From Xanthoparmelia taractica (taxonomy: Eukaryota; Ascomycota; Lecanoromycetes; Lecanorales; Parmeliaceae): a stretch of 64,000 nucleotides of DNA. Under the pieces are notes generated by a model that was not told the DNA's origin, ran no database searches, and worked only from the letters and a program-made list of their open reading frames with translations. Of this stretch, positions 23,657-33,863 are shown piece by piece; the stretch's first letter is position 1, and each line of letters begins with the position of its first letter. The stretch lies in assembly GCA_033085395.1 (NCBI GenBank), contig JANQBS010000174.1, positions 1 to 64,000 on the forward strand. The letters run 5' to 3'. Position numbers and translations under genes: made by a program.

Positions 23657-26519
23657 CTATCCTACCATAACCACATCCCCACCACCCTCCCCCTTCGCAC
23701 CCACCACCTCCCTATCCTCCCTACCCTCCTCCGCCTTCCCCCCAACACCCAACTGTTCCATCTCCCCCAACAAAAACTCAACCAGCCAACTCTCCCCCCA
23801 CAACTCCTCAACCCTCCCATAATGCCTCTCCGTATACACCCTCAACGCCTCCACCACCTCCCTCCCACCCCTCCGCTTCCCCAACCCAGCCAACCGCTCA
23901 GCACCATAGCTCCTGACCACCACACTCAACACCCTCTGCGCCACCATGCACGTGCGAGCATTGGTATTCCAGTCCCTGACGCGCGTGAGGAGGGAAAGAA
24001 GCTGCTCGTCGCTCAGGGAACCGATGACCTCATCGACGGCTTTCACGCCGGATATCGAGCCCGGTTCCCGCGGCTGCGTGTCCAGGACGCCTTGGAATAA
24101 GCTCAATAGCCTCGCTGGATGATTCAACGCTAGTGCGAGAGTGATAGCGTCCCGGTAGTTGCCGCTGTGGATATAATTCTGCAGCTGCTGATCCTGCTCC
24201 ACGCGCTGCGTGGCGGCCAACGAAGTCTTGGCGGCCGTCTCGCTGCTCGTGTCTTTCCAGAACGTGACGACGCTGTCGCCGCCGCCGGAGACCAAGGTGC
24301 CGGTGTCCGGGTTGACGGTCAGCGCCCAGATGCGGTCGGTGTGGTTGTCTAGCGTCGCGGCGACTTCGCCGGTCGATGCGTCCCAGACTTTCAGGAGGCC
24401 GTCGCCTCCGGCGGAAGCGATGAGGGGGGGACGTTTGGATGAGGGCGGAGCATTCGATGCGGAAGACGGAGATGTGGTGGGCAGCCAGAGCACTTTGAGT
24501 ACGCTGTTGGTGTGGCCTTCCAGTGTGCGCAGGCAGCTATAATCGTTCAGACTCCAGATCTTGACGGTCTTGTCCCCGCTGCCTGTTAGCACTAGGCCTC
24601 GGTTGGAGCTTGCGGGTCCGTTCTCGCCGGATATGGGAGGTGCGTCTTTGGGTGCGAAGACGACGGACCAGACGCCGCGACGGTGGCCCCGGAGGATGCC
24701 TTGGACTTCACCTTCCTCGGTCGACCAGATTTTGACAGTTCGGTCCTGGGAGGCTGATGCGAAAAGAGAGGAGTTTGGGGAGAGGGATATGGCGTTGATG
24801 TCTTTGTCGTGGGCTTTGCGAGTGTATAGCGCTCTTGAGGATGATGATGGAGTCTTGGGAATGTTCCAACGTTTAACGGTGCGGTCTTGGGAACCCGTCA
24901 AAAGGAAGGATGGAGCATGCTCGAGAGGATTCGTGCGTTCAGCTGAGGCTTGAGGTGGTGCCGAGGAGGGAAGAGAAATTGCTCCGATTGATTCGGCATG
25001 ACCGGTAAACGTAGCGTATAATTGATAGGAACCAGAGGCGTGGTCAATCCGCCATAGACGGGCGGTGTTATCTTTGGCCCCTGTTGCGAGCCAGCAGCCA
25101 GAGTAGTCGACAGAGAGGCATATGATGATATCCTCATGGCCCTCGAGGAGGGCGATATCAGCGCCAAAGTAATGAGCAGGTGTTGCTGATGCTGGATCTG
25201 ATTGCGAGCTTGCCAAAGAAACAAGCCGGATGTCTTCCGAGTTGGTGGCTAAGGCCAACAGCGACCGATCTGGTGTCACATAAGCTAGGTCGATGATCTC
25301 GTCATGCGTTCCAGATATCCGTCGGAGAATAGGCAGCGGTTCGATGTGATTGTCAGAAATCATTCTTGAGAGAGACGCAGTCGAATGGAATATCAACGAT
25401 TGATCTGCATGTACAGAAAGTAGAAACGTCTGACTTGAATTCCACAGAATGTGCACAATCCCATCTCCTTCTCTACCCGCTTGCTGCTCCTCTGTTACCT
25501 CTTTGCCGCTCTCGACATCCCATATCCTCATTCTTCCGTGCTCGCCTCCAGTGTAGATCAAGGTACCTTCCTCGAGTAGGCCTACGGCCTCGACTCCCTC
25601 AAGGATAGGCATGACCTTTTTCGATTTCCAGGTGCGAGCATCCCAAACAACGACAGTCTTATCTCTGCTGGCAGAAATGAAGGTATGGGACTCTGCCGAA
25701 TAATCGAGACTACGAACGACAGAGACATGAGAATCCAACGTCGCCACTGACTTGCGCTTTGCGAGATCCCAGATCCTTACCTTACCGTCCTCGCTGCCGC
25801 ATGCCAGGCGAAATCTTCCTCCCGAACCATGCCGTTCGGTCATGTTTTCAGCTTGTTGCACATCAGTCCTAGATCTTCGCTTCTCAATGGATTTCGTATT
25901 ATTGCTTTGCTCGGTAGTCGAGACTTGGAAGAAGTGCAGAGCAGAGATTACCACAGCATGGCCACGGAAAGTATGTGTGACATAGCCCCCTCTGATATCC
26001 CATACTTTGGTATTTCCATCAGCTCCTCCTGTTGCTAGTAGGGTCCCGGTACTGTCTACTGCAGCCGTGATCACCGGGGTCGTATGAGGTTTCAGTGTTC
26101 TTAAGAGTGACGCATTGATCAAGGGTGCTTCATTCTCGGAGTGCTGCAAGGCATATATCTTCATCGATAATGAACGAGAACATGCTATGAGATGCGACGC
26201 ACTTGGCGTGACTGAATACGATCGTTAGTCCCAGCGCCACGAGGTATCGAGAGGGTTATCTACGTGAGAGCGTCGTCAAGACCTCGCCATCCTATCAAAA
26301 CCTCAGCACTATGAGGTGATGTGCATAATCATAATTACATACACCCTCTATGCGAGCTAGTAGTTCCCCAGTGCTCAGATCGGTGAGCAGAGCTTCTTCC
26401 CCCAAGCATGTTGCCAGGATTTGTCCTTCTCGATCAAGGGCAACATCACCGCCCGTATAGATTGGCTGTATAGTCCGTTCAGGGTGGTAGGTGGTGGTAT
26501 ACTTTGTCCTCCAAGACAT
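23657..26519 (-). CDS. UTP13: U3 snoRNP / SSU processome WD-repeat protein Utp13
   Basis: Subunit of the UTP-B complex needed for early 18S rRNA maturation in the nucleolus. Exons 26519-26343, 26291-26264 and 26211-23657 give 919 aa. The N-terminus reads TTTYHPERTIQPIYTGG and LATCLGEEALLTDLSTGE, typical of Utp13/TBL3. Exon 2 is 28 nt (DGEVLTTLS), between introns of 51 and 52 nt; the donor GTATGT of intron 1 fixes the phase. Two beta-propellers of WD40 repeats follow (for example GGADGNTKVWDI, SASRDKTVVVWDA, TGSQDRTVKRWNI, SASQDRTVKIWS, TGSGDKTVKIWSL). The conserved Utp13 C-terminal helical domain starts near QNYIHSGNYRDAITLALALN. The tail is Glu/Gly-rich. Confidence 0.95.
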
Positions 26520-27934
26520 TCTCGCGGCTTTTGGAGTGCAAAGACACGCATGCGATGGCTAGAAGCGAACGTCACACTCCCTCAACATTGGTGCGCAATA
26601 TATGCATCGTCCTCTTCTAATCATCGCATTTGTATCATCTTGTGTGCTTTCAAAGATCTTGAGGTTTTGTTCAACTGGATGGTGGCTTAAGTTTAACGAG
26701 AAGGGTCTTGCAAGAATTTCTGGATTAACGTTTGTGTTTGGATTTAGGTACAGCGGGAGACTAAAATGACGTGCATGAAGATTGGCGGGAAGCACTAAGC
26801 CTAGCGGAGCCAATCAGTAAACATTGTATATCTTCCTTCAAGCATCACTTGGCAGTATAGTTTCACGATGCAGAATTGTAGTTACTTGTTCAAGTCACAG
26901 AAGCTTTTTCCTTCCCTTTCGGCACTCGTGTGTAATTCGTAGGCCGGTTTCCTGTTAGGAATCCTTGCAAAGCCGCTTCCGCTAATGAAATATCCGAGGC
27001 GCATCCCACATTTGCGCCATCCCACCCCATCTTGGAAGTAAGGGGTTTTATTCAGCGATAGCGACCCTTACAGTGGAAAAAAAAGGATAACCTGTGCTCA
27101 ATCATCTACAAACTCGCTTTTGTGCTGACGGGAGACGGCCCAATATGACCCAATGCAGCCCGCTCTCCCAGTACCCGCTTGTTACTCTTGGCAAATCCAA
27201 AGATCTTGTACAAACCTCCTTTATCAGCATTTGAAGTCTGCTTGAGCTGTGCCGGGGACCACGGGCAAAGAATTGCAATCTGCCATGTACGCAAGACGCT
27301 CGACATCCGTCGTTGTTCTCAAGTGCCGTTAAAGAAAAAGACTGTACATCGCCGAGGTCGGCAGAGGGTATCGCCCAATGCGGAAGTGTGATCCACACAT
27401 TTAGCGGCATGGTGATAATCCGAGAAACGGGAACGAAAGCGACACTTGGAGTCCAGCTTCTAACACTGCGGCAAGCTTGCTTCCATACAATGTTCCACAG
27501 TTGGCAAAGGCATATCGGCGGGTTTAACAGATTATTGCTCGCTCCGGGGAACTAAGATAAAGGCTTAAAGCATTCAGTTGCTGCGTCTGATCCTCTAAGC
27601 TGGACTTATCTCAGCGGAAATGAACTGGTAAATCAGTCGAATGTAATGAATGAGAAGGCATTCCAAAAAAAAAGGACAAGAACTAATGAATAGTGTTATA
27701 GGAATTTGAATGTTTTTGAGATCAACAAATAGTCAGGTAATATAAATGTACCGCGTTTTAGAAATGCATCACGACCGAGATGGTTTTGTAGGGAGGTAGT
27801 GACTGGACTTGACAATATGGAGTACGGGCTAACTGGACGAACTAAGTTACGGAATCTTAGAATATTGAACGAGCGACTATCATTGATTAAAAGAAAGACA
27901 CGTGAACGAGTGCTTCGGTTGCAAGTGCAAATGC
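26520..27934. other. Intergenic between UTP13 and MetAP2
   Basis: 1.4 kb containing the UTP13 promoter and MetAP2 3' flank. Frames at 27102-27555 on both strands lack family resemblance. No tRNA, 5S or snRNA signature was recognised by eye. Confidence 0.5.
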
Positions 27935-29706
27935 CTAATAGTCGTCACCGCGACTGATCACTTCTTTCCCACCAGTGTGAAGTAGGATCGTCTGGAATGG
28001 ATGATTAGTCTTGGAAGAGTGTTTTGTAAGAGGGAGTTATACGTGTTCGTATTGTGCCGTGTATGAACCCTTCACGTCAGTAAGTGGCGCATAAGACTCG
28101 ACGATTCCATTATCTATCAGATTTTTCATCTGTGCACCCCTCAATCAATAATTGCACGAGACACAATGGTCGTCTCGATTGCTTACTCCAAGATGATAGT
28201 TCTTCACTTCGAGACGCTCAAGATATCGACGACAGAACACCAGGGTTCCAAAATTGGCGTCGATGCTTTTGAGGAGAGCCTTTGCGGAGGAAAGACGCAG
28301 GTTGGCACCTGAGACGTTGTCGTTTCGTCCGTAGCCGTAGATTCCCACCTGCTGAGAAATTAGGACATGAATCCAAAATGAAGGAAATGGCGAAGGAGTT
28401 GATTCCCTACATCATCACACACGTAGCCTCTGCCGGTACTCCCGAAAGTCTCAATGGCAAACACTTCTCCCTCCTCCATTTTGTCTTGATTGTTGTTTTT
28501 GATAAAGGGAACCTGTTTCCCGCCATGGATATGGTACCGAAGAATATCATGGCCTGTAATGTTTCGGATGGCTTTCACGGGGAAGGACTTTCCGGCAATC
28601 TCAACTTCGTAGCTTTCCATCACCTCCTGGACCGCGGCGCCAATGTCACTCATCCTTGCGTCAACGCCAGCATGCTATCCATGCATCAGCTCCACATTTC
28701 TCAATTCAAGATCTGCGCTCTGCGCTCTCAAGCAAACAGACGTACCATGGTGCCAGTATTCGTTGCTTCCTTCACAGCAGCAAGGAGATTGTCGTACGTG
28801 TGGTCGGACGCGATTGTAAAAGCTGAATCGACAATGCGACCATTCACATGCACTCCAAAATCTACCTTCAGTACATCACTCTTCTCCAAAATAACGTCCT
28901 TTCCGCCCGGGTTTGGCGTCCAATGGGCCGCAACGTTATTCAAGCATAGCCCAGTGGGGAACCCCATGCTCGCTTTCAGACCATCTCCCATTTCGAGTCC
29001 CTGATGGCCAGACAGGGCGCGAACTCCATCTTCGATACCCTCGGCGATTGATAGAAGACTCGCTCCTGGCTTGACGAGCTCTGTTTGGGCATATTGGCGA
29101 ACCTGACGATGGATCTCCGCAGCCTGGCGATAATCGGCGAGAAAGCCTTCGTCCCAGAGACGTGAATTGTAACGCGACTCTTCGTCGGTAGTGCGGGACG
29201 TATTTTCGTACGGGGCAAGTTCTCCTGCTGGATACTCAGACGGAAATAGAGTCGAGACCGTCACACGCGGTGGGGTTGTTTGCTTGAGCTCCGTCGCTGG
29301 AAAGGTTCTGATTTTGGTCTTCTTCTTCTTCTGGGACCTTTTGCGTTTCTTTTTCTTCTCTGTAAACAAGCAGACTGTCAGCGAGCCGACTACTTGAACG
29401 AGCCTTGAGGTGGGATGGGATGTCCGAATGTAAGACTGAGACATACCAACATTGGAAAGTGAGGTGTTCATCCCGGCTTCTTCATTAGCATCATCGTCAT
29501 CCTTGTCACCGATAACTCCGCGATCCAAATCGGCCGATCTCGAGCCGTTTCGAGAGATTTTGGGGTCAGGATTGGCTGGCTTGAGCTCGACGGAGTTGGA
29601 GGCTAGGTTGCAAGGACAGATGAGAATTGTTGATTATCTTGCCTGGAAAGGTGGAAATCATACCATCAGGAGTCTGCTGATGTTCTTCAGGGCTCTTGGA
29701 TCCCAT
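27935..29706 (-). CDS. MAP2: Methionine aminopeptidase 2
   Basis: Cytosolic dimetal protease that removes initiator Met co-translationally. Seven exons: 29706-29664, 29602-29447, 29359-28746, 28674-28411, 28348-28187, 28129-28043 and 27991-27935, giving 460 aa. Introns are 51-87 nt. The start MGSKSPEEHQQ joins to PDASNSVELK; an acidic segment then a Lys-rich block (KKKKRKR ... KKKK), the ribosome-binding-type extension, precedes the catalytic domain. Metal ligands are visible as Asp in VDFGVHVNGRIVD (two Asp), His in GHDILRYHIHGG, Glu in AIETFGSTG and Glu in QYEHTILL. The end is GKEVISRGDDY. Intron 2 (29446-29360, 87 nt) is stopless and a multiple of three, so a raw ORF runs through it. The start codon coincides with the edge of a dispersed repeat (29706-29896). 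Confidence 0.95.
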
Positions 29707-29896
29707 ATTGCGGTTCTACAGCGCAACACTGACATGAACGGTTGCAGGAAATTTCGGTATCGTTGTCAAGTGAAGGTCGAAGTAAACCCCCACTCGATCA
29801 CCTAACATAGTAGCAATTGAGCCCTAGTCTAACCCCATTAGGTCATCTATCACTATTCTAATCCAAATTGGGTTAAACTCTGAATAGTCCGGTACT
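29706..29896. repeat. Dispersed repeat, copy A
   Basis: Aligns with 42210-42377. Shared blocks: TATTGCGGTTC, AGCGCAACACT(G/A)ACAT, ACGGTTGCAGGA, TATCGTTGTCAAG, ACCCCCACT, CTAAT(C)C(A/T)AATTG(G/A)GTTA and CGGTACT at the end. The first ~60 bp are about 85% identical; later parts differ by small indels. It starts at the MetAP2 ATG and covers its upstream region. The element class is unknown; no TIR or coding content was seen. Confidence 0.7.
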
Positions 29897-30045
29897 TCTA
29901 CCTTGACCCCGCTGTGTATGACAGTCCAAGAGCAAGATTGATCAGAATTCTAAAGAAGCCATGCACAGATATAGATGCACACCTGTGAAATTTAAACCAG
30001 AATTATTCCAAGAAGGCTATAGGTAGAGAGAGATCCTGTCGGGCT

Positions 30046-30507
30046 ATGGAGGAGCATAACAATAATAAGAATAAGAACAAGAATAAGAATAAGAGTAATA
30101 TCATCATCCAGGAGCTTCCTGGGTCGTCATCTTTCTCAGGGAATTATCTGCATGTCGGCCCCTTGATGACGCGGCTCGAACCAGTAAGGATCGGACCGTG
30201 GAGCTGGGGCAGTATCAGCATGGTGCCAAGGTTAGTTTGGCTTGTGGGATATACCGAGGCAAGGAGAAACTTAGACGGTCAGATTACTGACGGTGGCCTT
30301 CAACTCTTATACGCGCTCCTTCTTTCCCTTCTCGTAACTGCAACACGCCTTGTCTACGCTCTCGTCACGGGTTTCGACCAGTCTGGGTCCCTGAATCCCC
30401 TTTCTCGGTCTCTAGCGCTTCAAGTGTGTCCAAGCGCTATACCAGAGATGCTCGTTGTGGTGCTCCTTCTGGGCGCTGGGCTTCAGCTACTGAGAATCAG
30501 GAGGTGA
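30046..30507 (+). pseudogene. C-terminal fragment of a multi-pass membrane protein (DUF7702-like)
   Basis: The open frame begins with a translated AATAAG-type microsatellite (Asn/Lys), so its ATG is doubtful. From about 30235 it reads WLVGYTEARRNLDGQI, then LLYALLLSLLVTATRLVYAL, then GFDQSGSLNPLSRSLAL and IPEMLVVVLLLGAGLQL. That pattern of a hydrophobic helix, an RLVYAL motif and an LNP...PEM(L)VV helix resembles the last two membrane helices of fungal seven-helix proteins annotated as DUF7702; this is from memory, not a search. No N-terminal five helices are present upstream, so I read it as a 3' gene fragment. Confidence 0.4.
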
Positions 30508-30683
30508 GAGTAATGAGGATTGGGTCGAGAGAATACATGGCAAAGGTGAATAGGTGGGCAATGGCTCACAGTAAGAGAGATGGAACGCATTACGGAACTC
30601 TTCTAATGTGGCCTTTGGACAACATTTCTGCAAGATTTCCTGTGGCTCCTCCGTATCAGCGACCAGCTCTAACGAAAGGGGTA

Positions 30684-30948
30684 GCTTACAGCCTAGAGTC
30701 TCGCTATCGGCGGACAGATCTACGCTGACAGCTTGAGAGAAAAATATATGCTCAGCAGTGATCGTCACATTCGAGAGAAGCTCGCCACACCAGTGTCCAT
30801 CAGAATTCATCATGTCGAAGGCATATCTTGTGGCCATGGAGAGAGCTCGAACTACCTCAGAAGCAAGCACACCCTCGCCGAGCTCCACATTCAAGACTCT
30901 TCGAGCAACTATTTGCGCCTTTTGTGCAGTTGCAGTAGGAGCGCTCAT
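30684..30948 (-). pseudogene. N-terminal fragment of a squalene-hopene-type cyclase
   Basis: From ATG at 30948 the frame reads MSAPTATAQKAQIVARR, then LSMATRYAFDMMNSDGHWC, GELLSNVTITAEHIFF and DLSADSETL. This matches the start of class II triterpene (squalene-hopene) cyclases, including the first QW-type element with DGHWCGEL. After about 88 codons the similarity stops. The frame continues to 30487 with unrelated residues, and neither the DxDD catalytic motif nor later QW repeats occur. An intact enzyme is ~650 residues or more, so this is a truncated relic. The adjoining fragment at 30046-30507 is from another gene and lies on the other strand. Confidence 0.65.
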
Positions 30949-32202
30949 GATGGCGAGGGAATAGAGGTATGAAATCTCAGAGACAGAACTTCTGGCCTTT
31001 TTACAGACTGAACGATTGACACCGCGTTTAGAGACACGGTTGAGGGTTTTTAAACAAGAGTATAAGAATAGGTAAATAGGCCAGGAGCTCGCGGCTTCGA
31101 CTGGATCCAACAGCTAAGTATATCCAACTGTCTTGCTTGGCCAACGTCACAATAGTGTACCAAAACCCCAAGACTTGATTACGCGCATACCAGACATCAT
31201 CTGAAAGTGTGACGAGTCTATGAGTGTTTTTGGAAAACACGGTCTCGGAATTCTTGTCTTATTGCATACATACATCATGCATAGATAGCAGATTGCATAT
31301 CGCTCTCGCTCTCGCTTTCGCTTTCGCCTGTAGATTTGATAGGCCGAAAGAAATGGAACAAAATTCAAAATAAGTGTTGATGACATGAGTGCAGCATCAT
31401 GCTAACTCCGCTACTAAGTCAGATACTAAGGTCTGATGATAGAACCTTATGAAGGTAGAACACCGCACACGCGCCAGCCGTGTGAGCAAAAGCCAACGCA
31501 GCTATACTGACGTTTTAATACTGCCATTCAGAGGTCTAAAGAAAATCCACCGCTGTACCGGAGACAGTCCAGCTGAATTGTGTAGATTCTTCTCATCAAA
31601 GATCGATGAGCGGACTGCCTTGTTCGCACTGTGTACAGATCCCATACCGCAAATGCACTCGTGGTATGTTAATTTGCCCACCGGCCGATACAGAGCATGA
31701 ATAGATCCGGACACGGTTCTGCCTGTACACATGCAGCATTGACTGCAATTAAGGTATGAATCTCATACTTGTACATTCCTCGAACCGATACACGTAGAGG
31801 TGTGAGGCACGTTGTTGATGCATGCTGAATTTGCTGTACTCTAAGGCAATTCTGCGAAACAAATAAGGGCGTGAGAGATCTTGGTCAATGAGGTCAGAAT
31901 GACACCAATTCTGCAGAAAACGGACCAACTGCTTTGAAGGTGTACATGTATCGAAAATAGATGTACAGGTATGAGACCATTCAAGGCATGAATCTGCATC
32001 AAAACCGTGACGGATTGCTGTAAAGCTGCCCTATGGAATTCTTCCGAGAAGACACGGAAACGGCGGGCAATACTTAAATGCAACAACATTCTCTGCCAGG
32101 CGAAGTCTAAACCTGTCTATGAAAGCAAGAAACAAAACTCCCATCTTTGCTGCACGTTAGATACACTGCGCACTCGTTGCTACACTACATGGTTGAACAA
32201 TC
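30949..32202. other. Gene-free stretch between relics
   Basis: Contains a CTCTCG/CTTTCG microsatellite near 31300-31328 and several diverged TGTACA/GTATGA-rich blocks (31730-31980). No coding segment was recognised. The 3' part would be the former promoter of the P450 pseudogene. Confidence 0.5.
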
Positions 32203-33863
32203 ATGCAAACCAATATTCTTGTAGCTCTTCTTGCACTTTTGACAGTTCCCATCTCAATAACAATCATCGAGGGCGCACGAAAGCTTTCTCAATATTATAC
32301 ACTGCGTCAATCTACAAGGTTTCATGGATGTAAAGATCCGCCCTTTGAAAATCCGTACGACTTCTTCGGACTTGTTAAGATCATCTCATTAATTCGTCAT
32401 TTGCTTAAAAAGACTGCAATAGCGAACGCAACAGAGCTCTTTGGGACATACGGGGAGACTTACACCACGAGAATCCTCGGCGAGAAGGTAGTCTTTACGT
32501 GTGACCCACGAAACATCAAGCAGGTGCTCGTCGCCCGTTTTGTCGACTACGATAGCTCTGTTTTACGAGCCCACTTATTCCGACACATCACAGAGCATGG
32601 AATCTTCGCCGTCGATGGTCCGAAGTGGAAGGTCGCTAGGGATATGTATCGCAATCAATTCTCCAATACTCGCACAATCATCGATCTTCAAATGCAAGAA
32701 AGACATTTTCAACCCTTTTTAAGCCGCGTCTCTCCACTTGGTCAGCCGTACGACCTTCAACCTCTCTTTTTGAACTTGAGCTTGGACCTTACCACGGCCT
32801 TTGCAATGGGAGAATCTGGAGATTCGCTAAGTTTGGCCCGCCGGATGATAAAAAGCATTTTGTAGAGTCCTTGATTTACGTCAAACAAATCATGGCTAGA
32901 GATGGCTTCCTCGGTCCCGTTAATGTGTTCCTAAGCAAAAAGGATTTTCACAGAGCTTGTGCTGATGTGAAACGATATGTCGAACGCTTTATCGCCGAAG
33001 CACTCCATAGGAGGCGACAATGCAAAGGAGACCGCCTACTTCAGGAAAAGGCTCCGACAGAATATAACCTGCTGGATAGGCTCACTGAAAACTCCGACGA
33101 CATGGTGAGATTGAGAGATGGCGTGATCACAATCCTAATCGCTGGTATAGACTTTGTCGCTGGTTTGCTCTCGACGACTTTTTGGCTCTTAGCTCGAGAC
33201 GAAAGGGTCTTTCAAAAGCTACTGGCCAACATCTTTGATTACATCGGGCAAGAAACCCTACTTACGAACAACTCAGAAAATTCTTTTACCTAGGCTACGT
33301 TTTAAATGAGGGTGAGCCATTCCCAGTTCCCAGACATTGACCGTCAAAGATGACGCTGCGCGCACGTAATAGCCATGCGAGTATATCCGCCTGTGCCATT
33401 CAACGCGAGAGTGGCGAACAAGGACACAATCCTGCCACACGGTGGCGGCGCAGATGGCGAATCGAACGTCCTCGTGCAAAAGGGGCAAATAGTGTTTTTC
33501 TCAACATGGTCCACCCATCGGAGCACCCGATCGTTTGGTGATGACGCGGACGAGTTTCGCCCGGAAAGATGGGAATACCTCAAAGGCGAGGCGCTGGGCT
33601 TCATTCCATTTAGTAGTGGACCGCGAGTCTGCCCTGGATGTACGCATGACCTTTACTTATCTTCCGGTCTGGGTTCCGAGAGCTTGCACTGATTGCTTTT
33701 GGTGATAGAGCAATATGCGCTGATGGAAGCTTCGTACGTGACGGTCCGAATCCTTCAGACCTTTTCCAAGCTTAGAGCTTGTGACCCTCGCCCTTGGAAA
33801 GAGAAGATGGGGCTGAACCTCTTCAACGATAACGGTGTCATCGTTGGGTTTGGGAAGGAGTGA
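32203..33863 (+). pseudogene. CYP52-like cytochrome P450 pseudogene
   Basis: ATG at 32203 opens with a membrane anchor (ILVALLALLTVPISITII). The body carries recognisable P450 parts: YGETYTTRILG, GIFAVDGPKWKVARDMYRNQ, then after a frame change GVITILIAGIDFVAGLL (helix I region), MRVYPPVPFNARVA, the PERF-like FRPERW, and heme loop FIPFSSGPRVCPG. The last exon (33709-33863) gives QYALMEASYVTVRILQTFSKL up to TGA. Inferred introns are 33312-33372 and 33640-33708. Lesions: a frameshift near 32820-32845 leading to TAG at 32863; a missing base near 33258-33270; and a TAG where the exon 2/3 join should read CAG before CAATAT. Alkane or fatty-acid hydroxylase is the family role; this copy cannot make a full enzyme. 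Confidence 0.8.

Noticed and set aside
23615..24100. 161-codon + strand frame, Pro/His-rich
   Set aside because: Antisense of the Utp13 C-terminal domain and its Glu/Gly tail.
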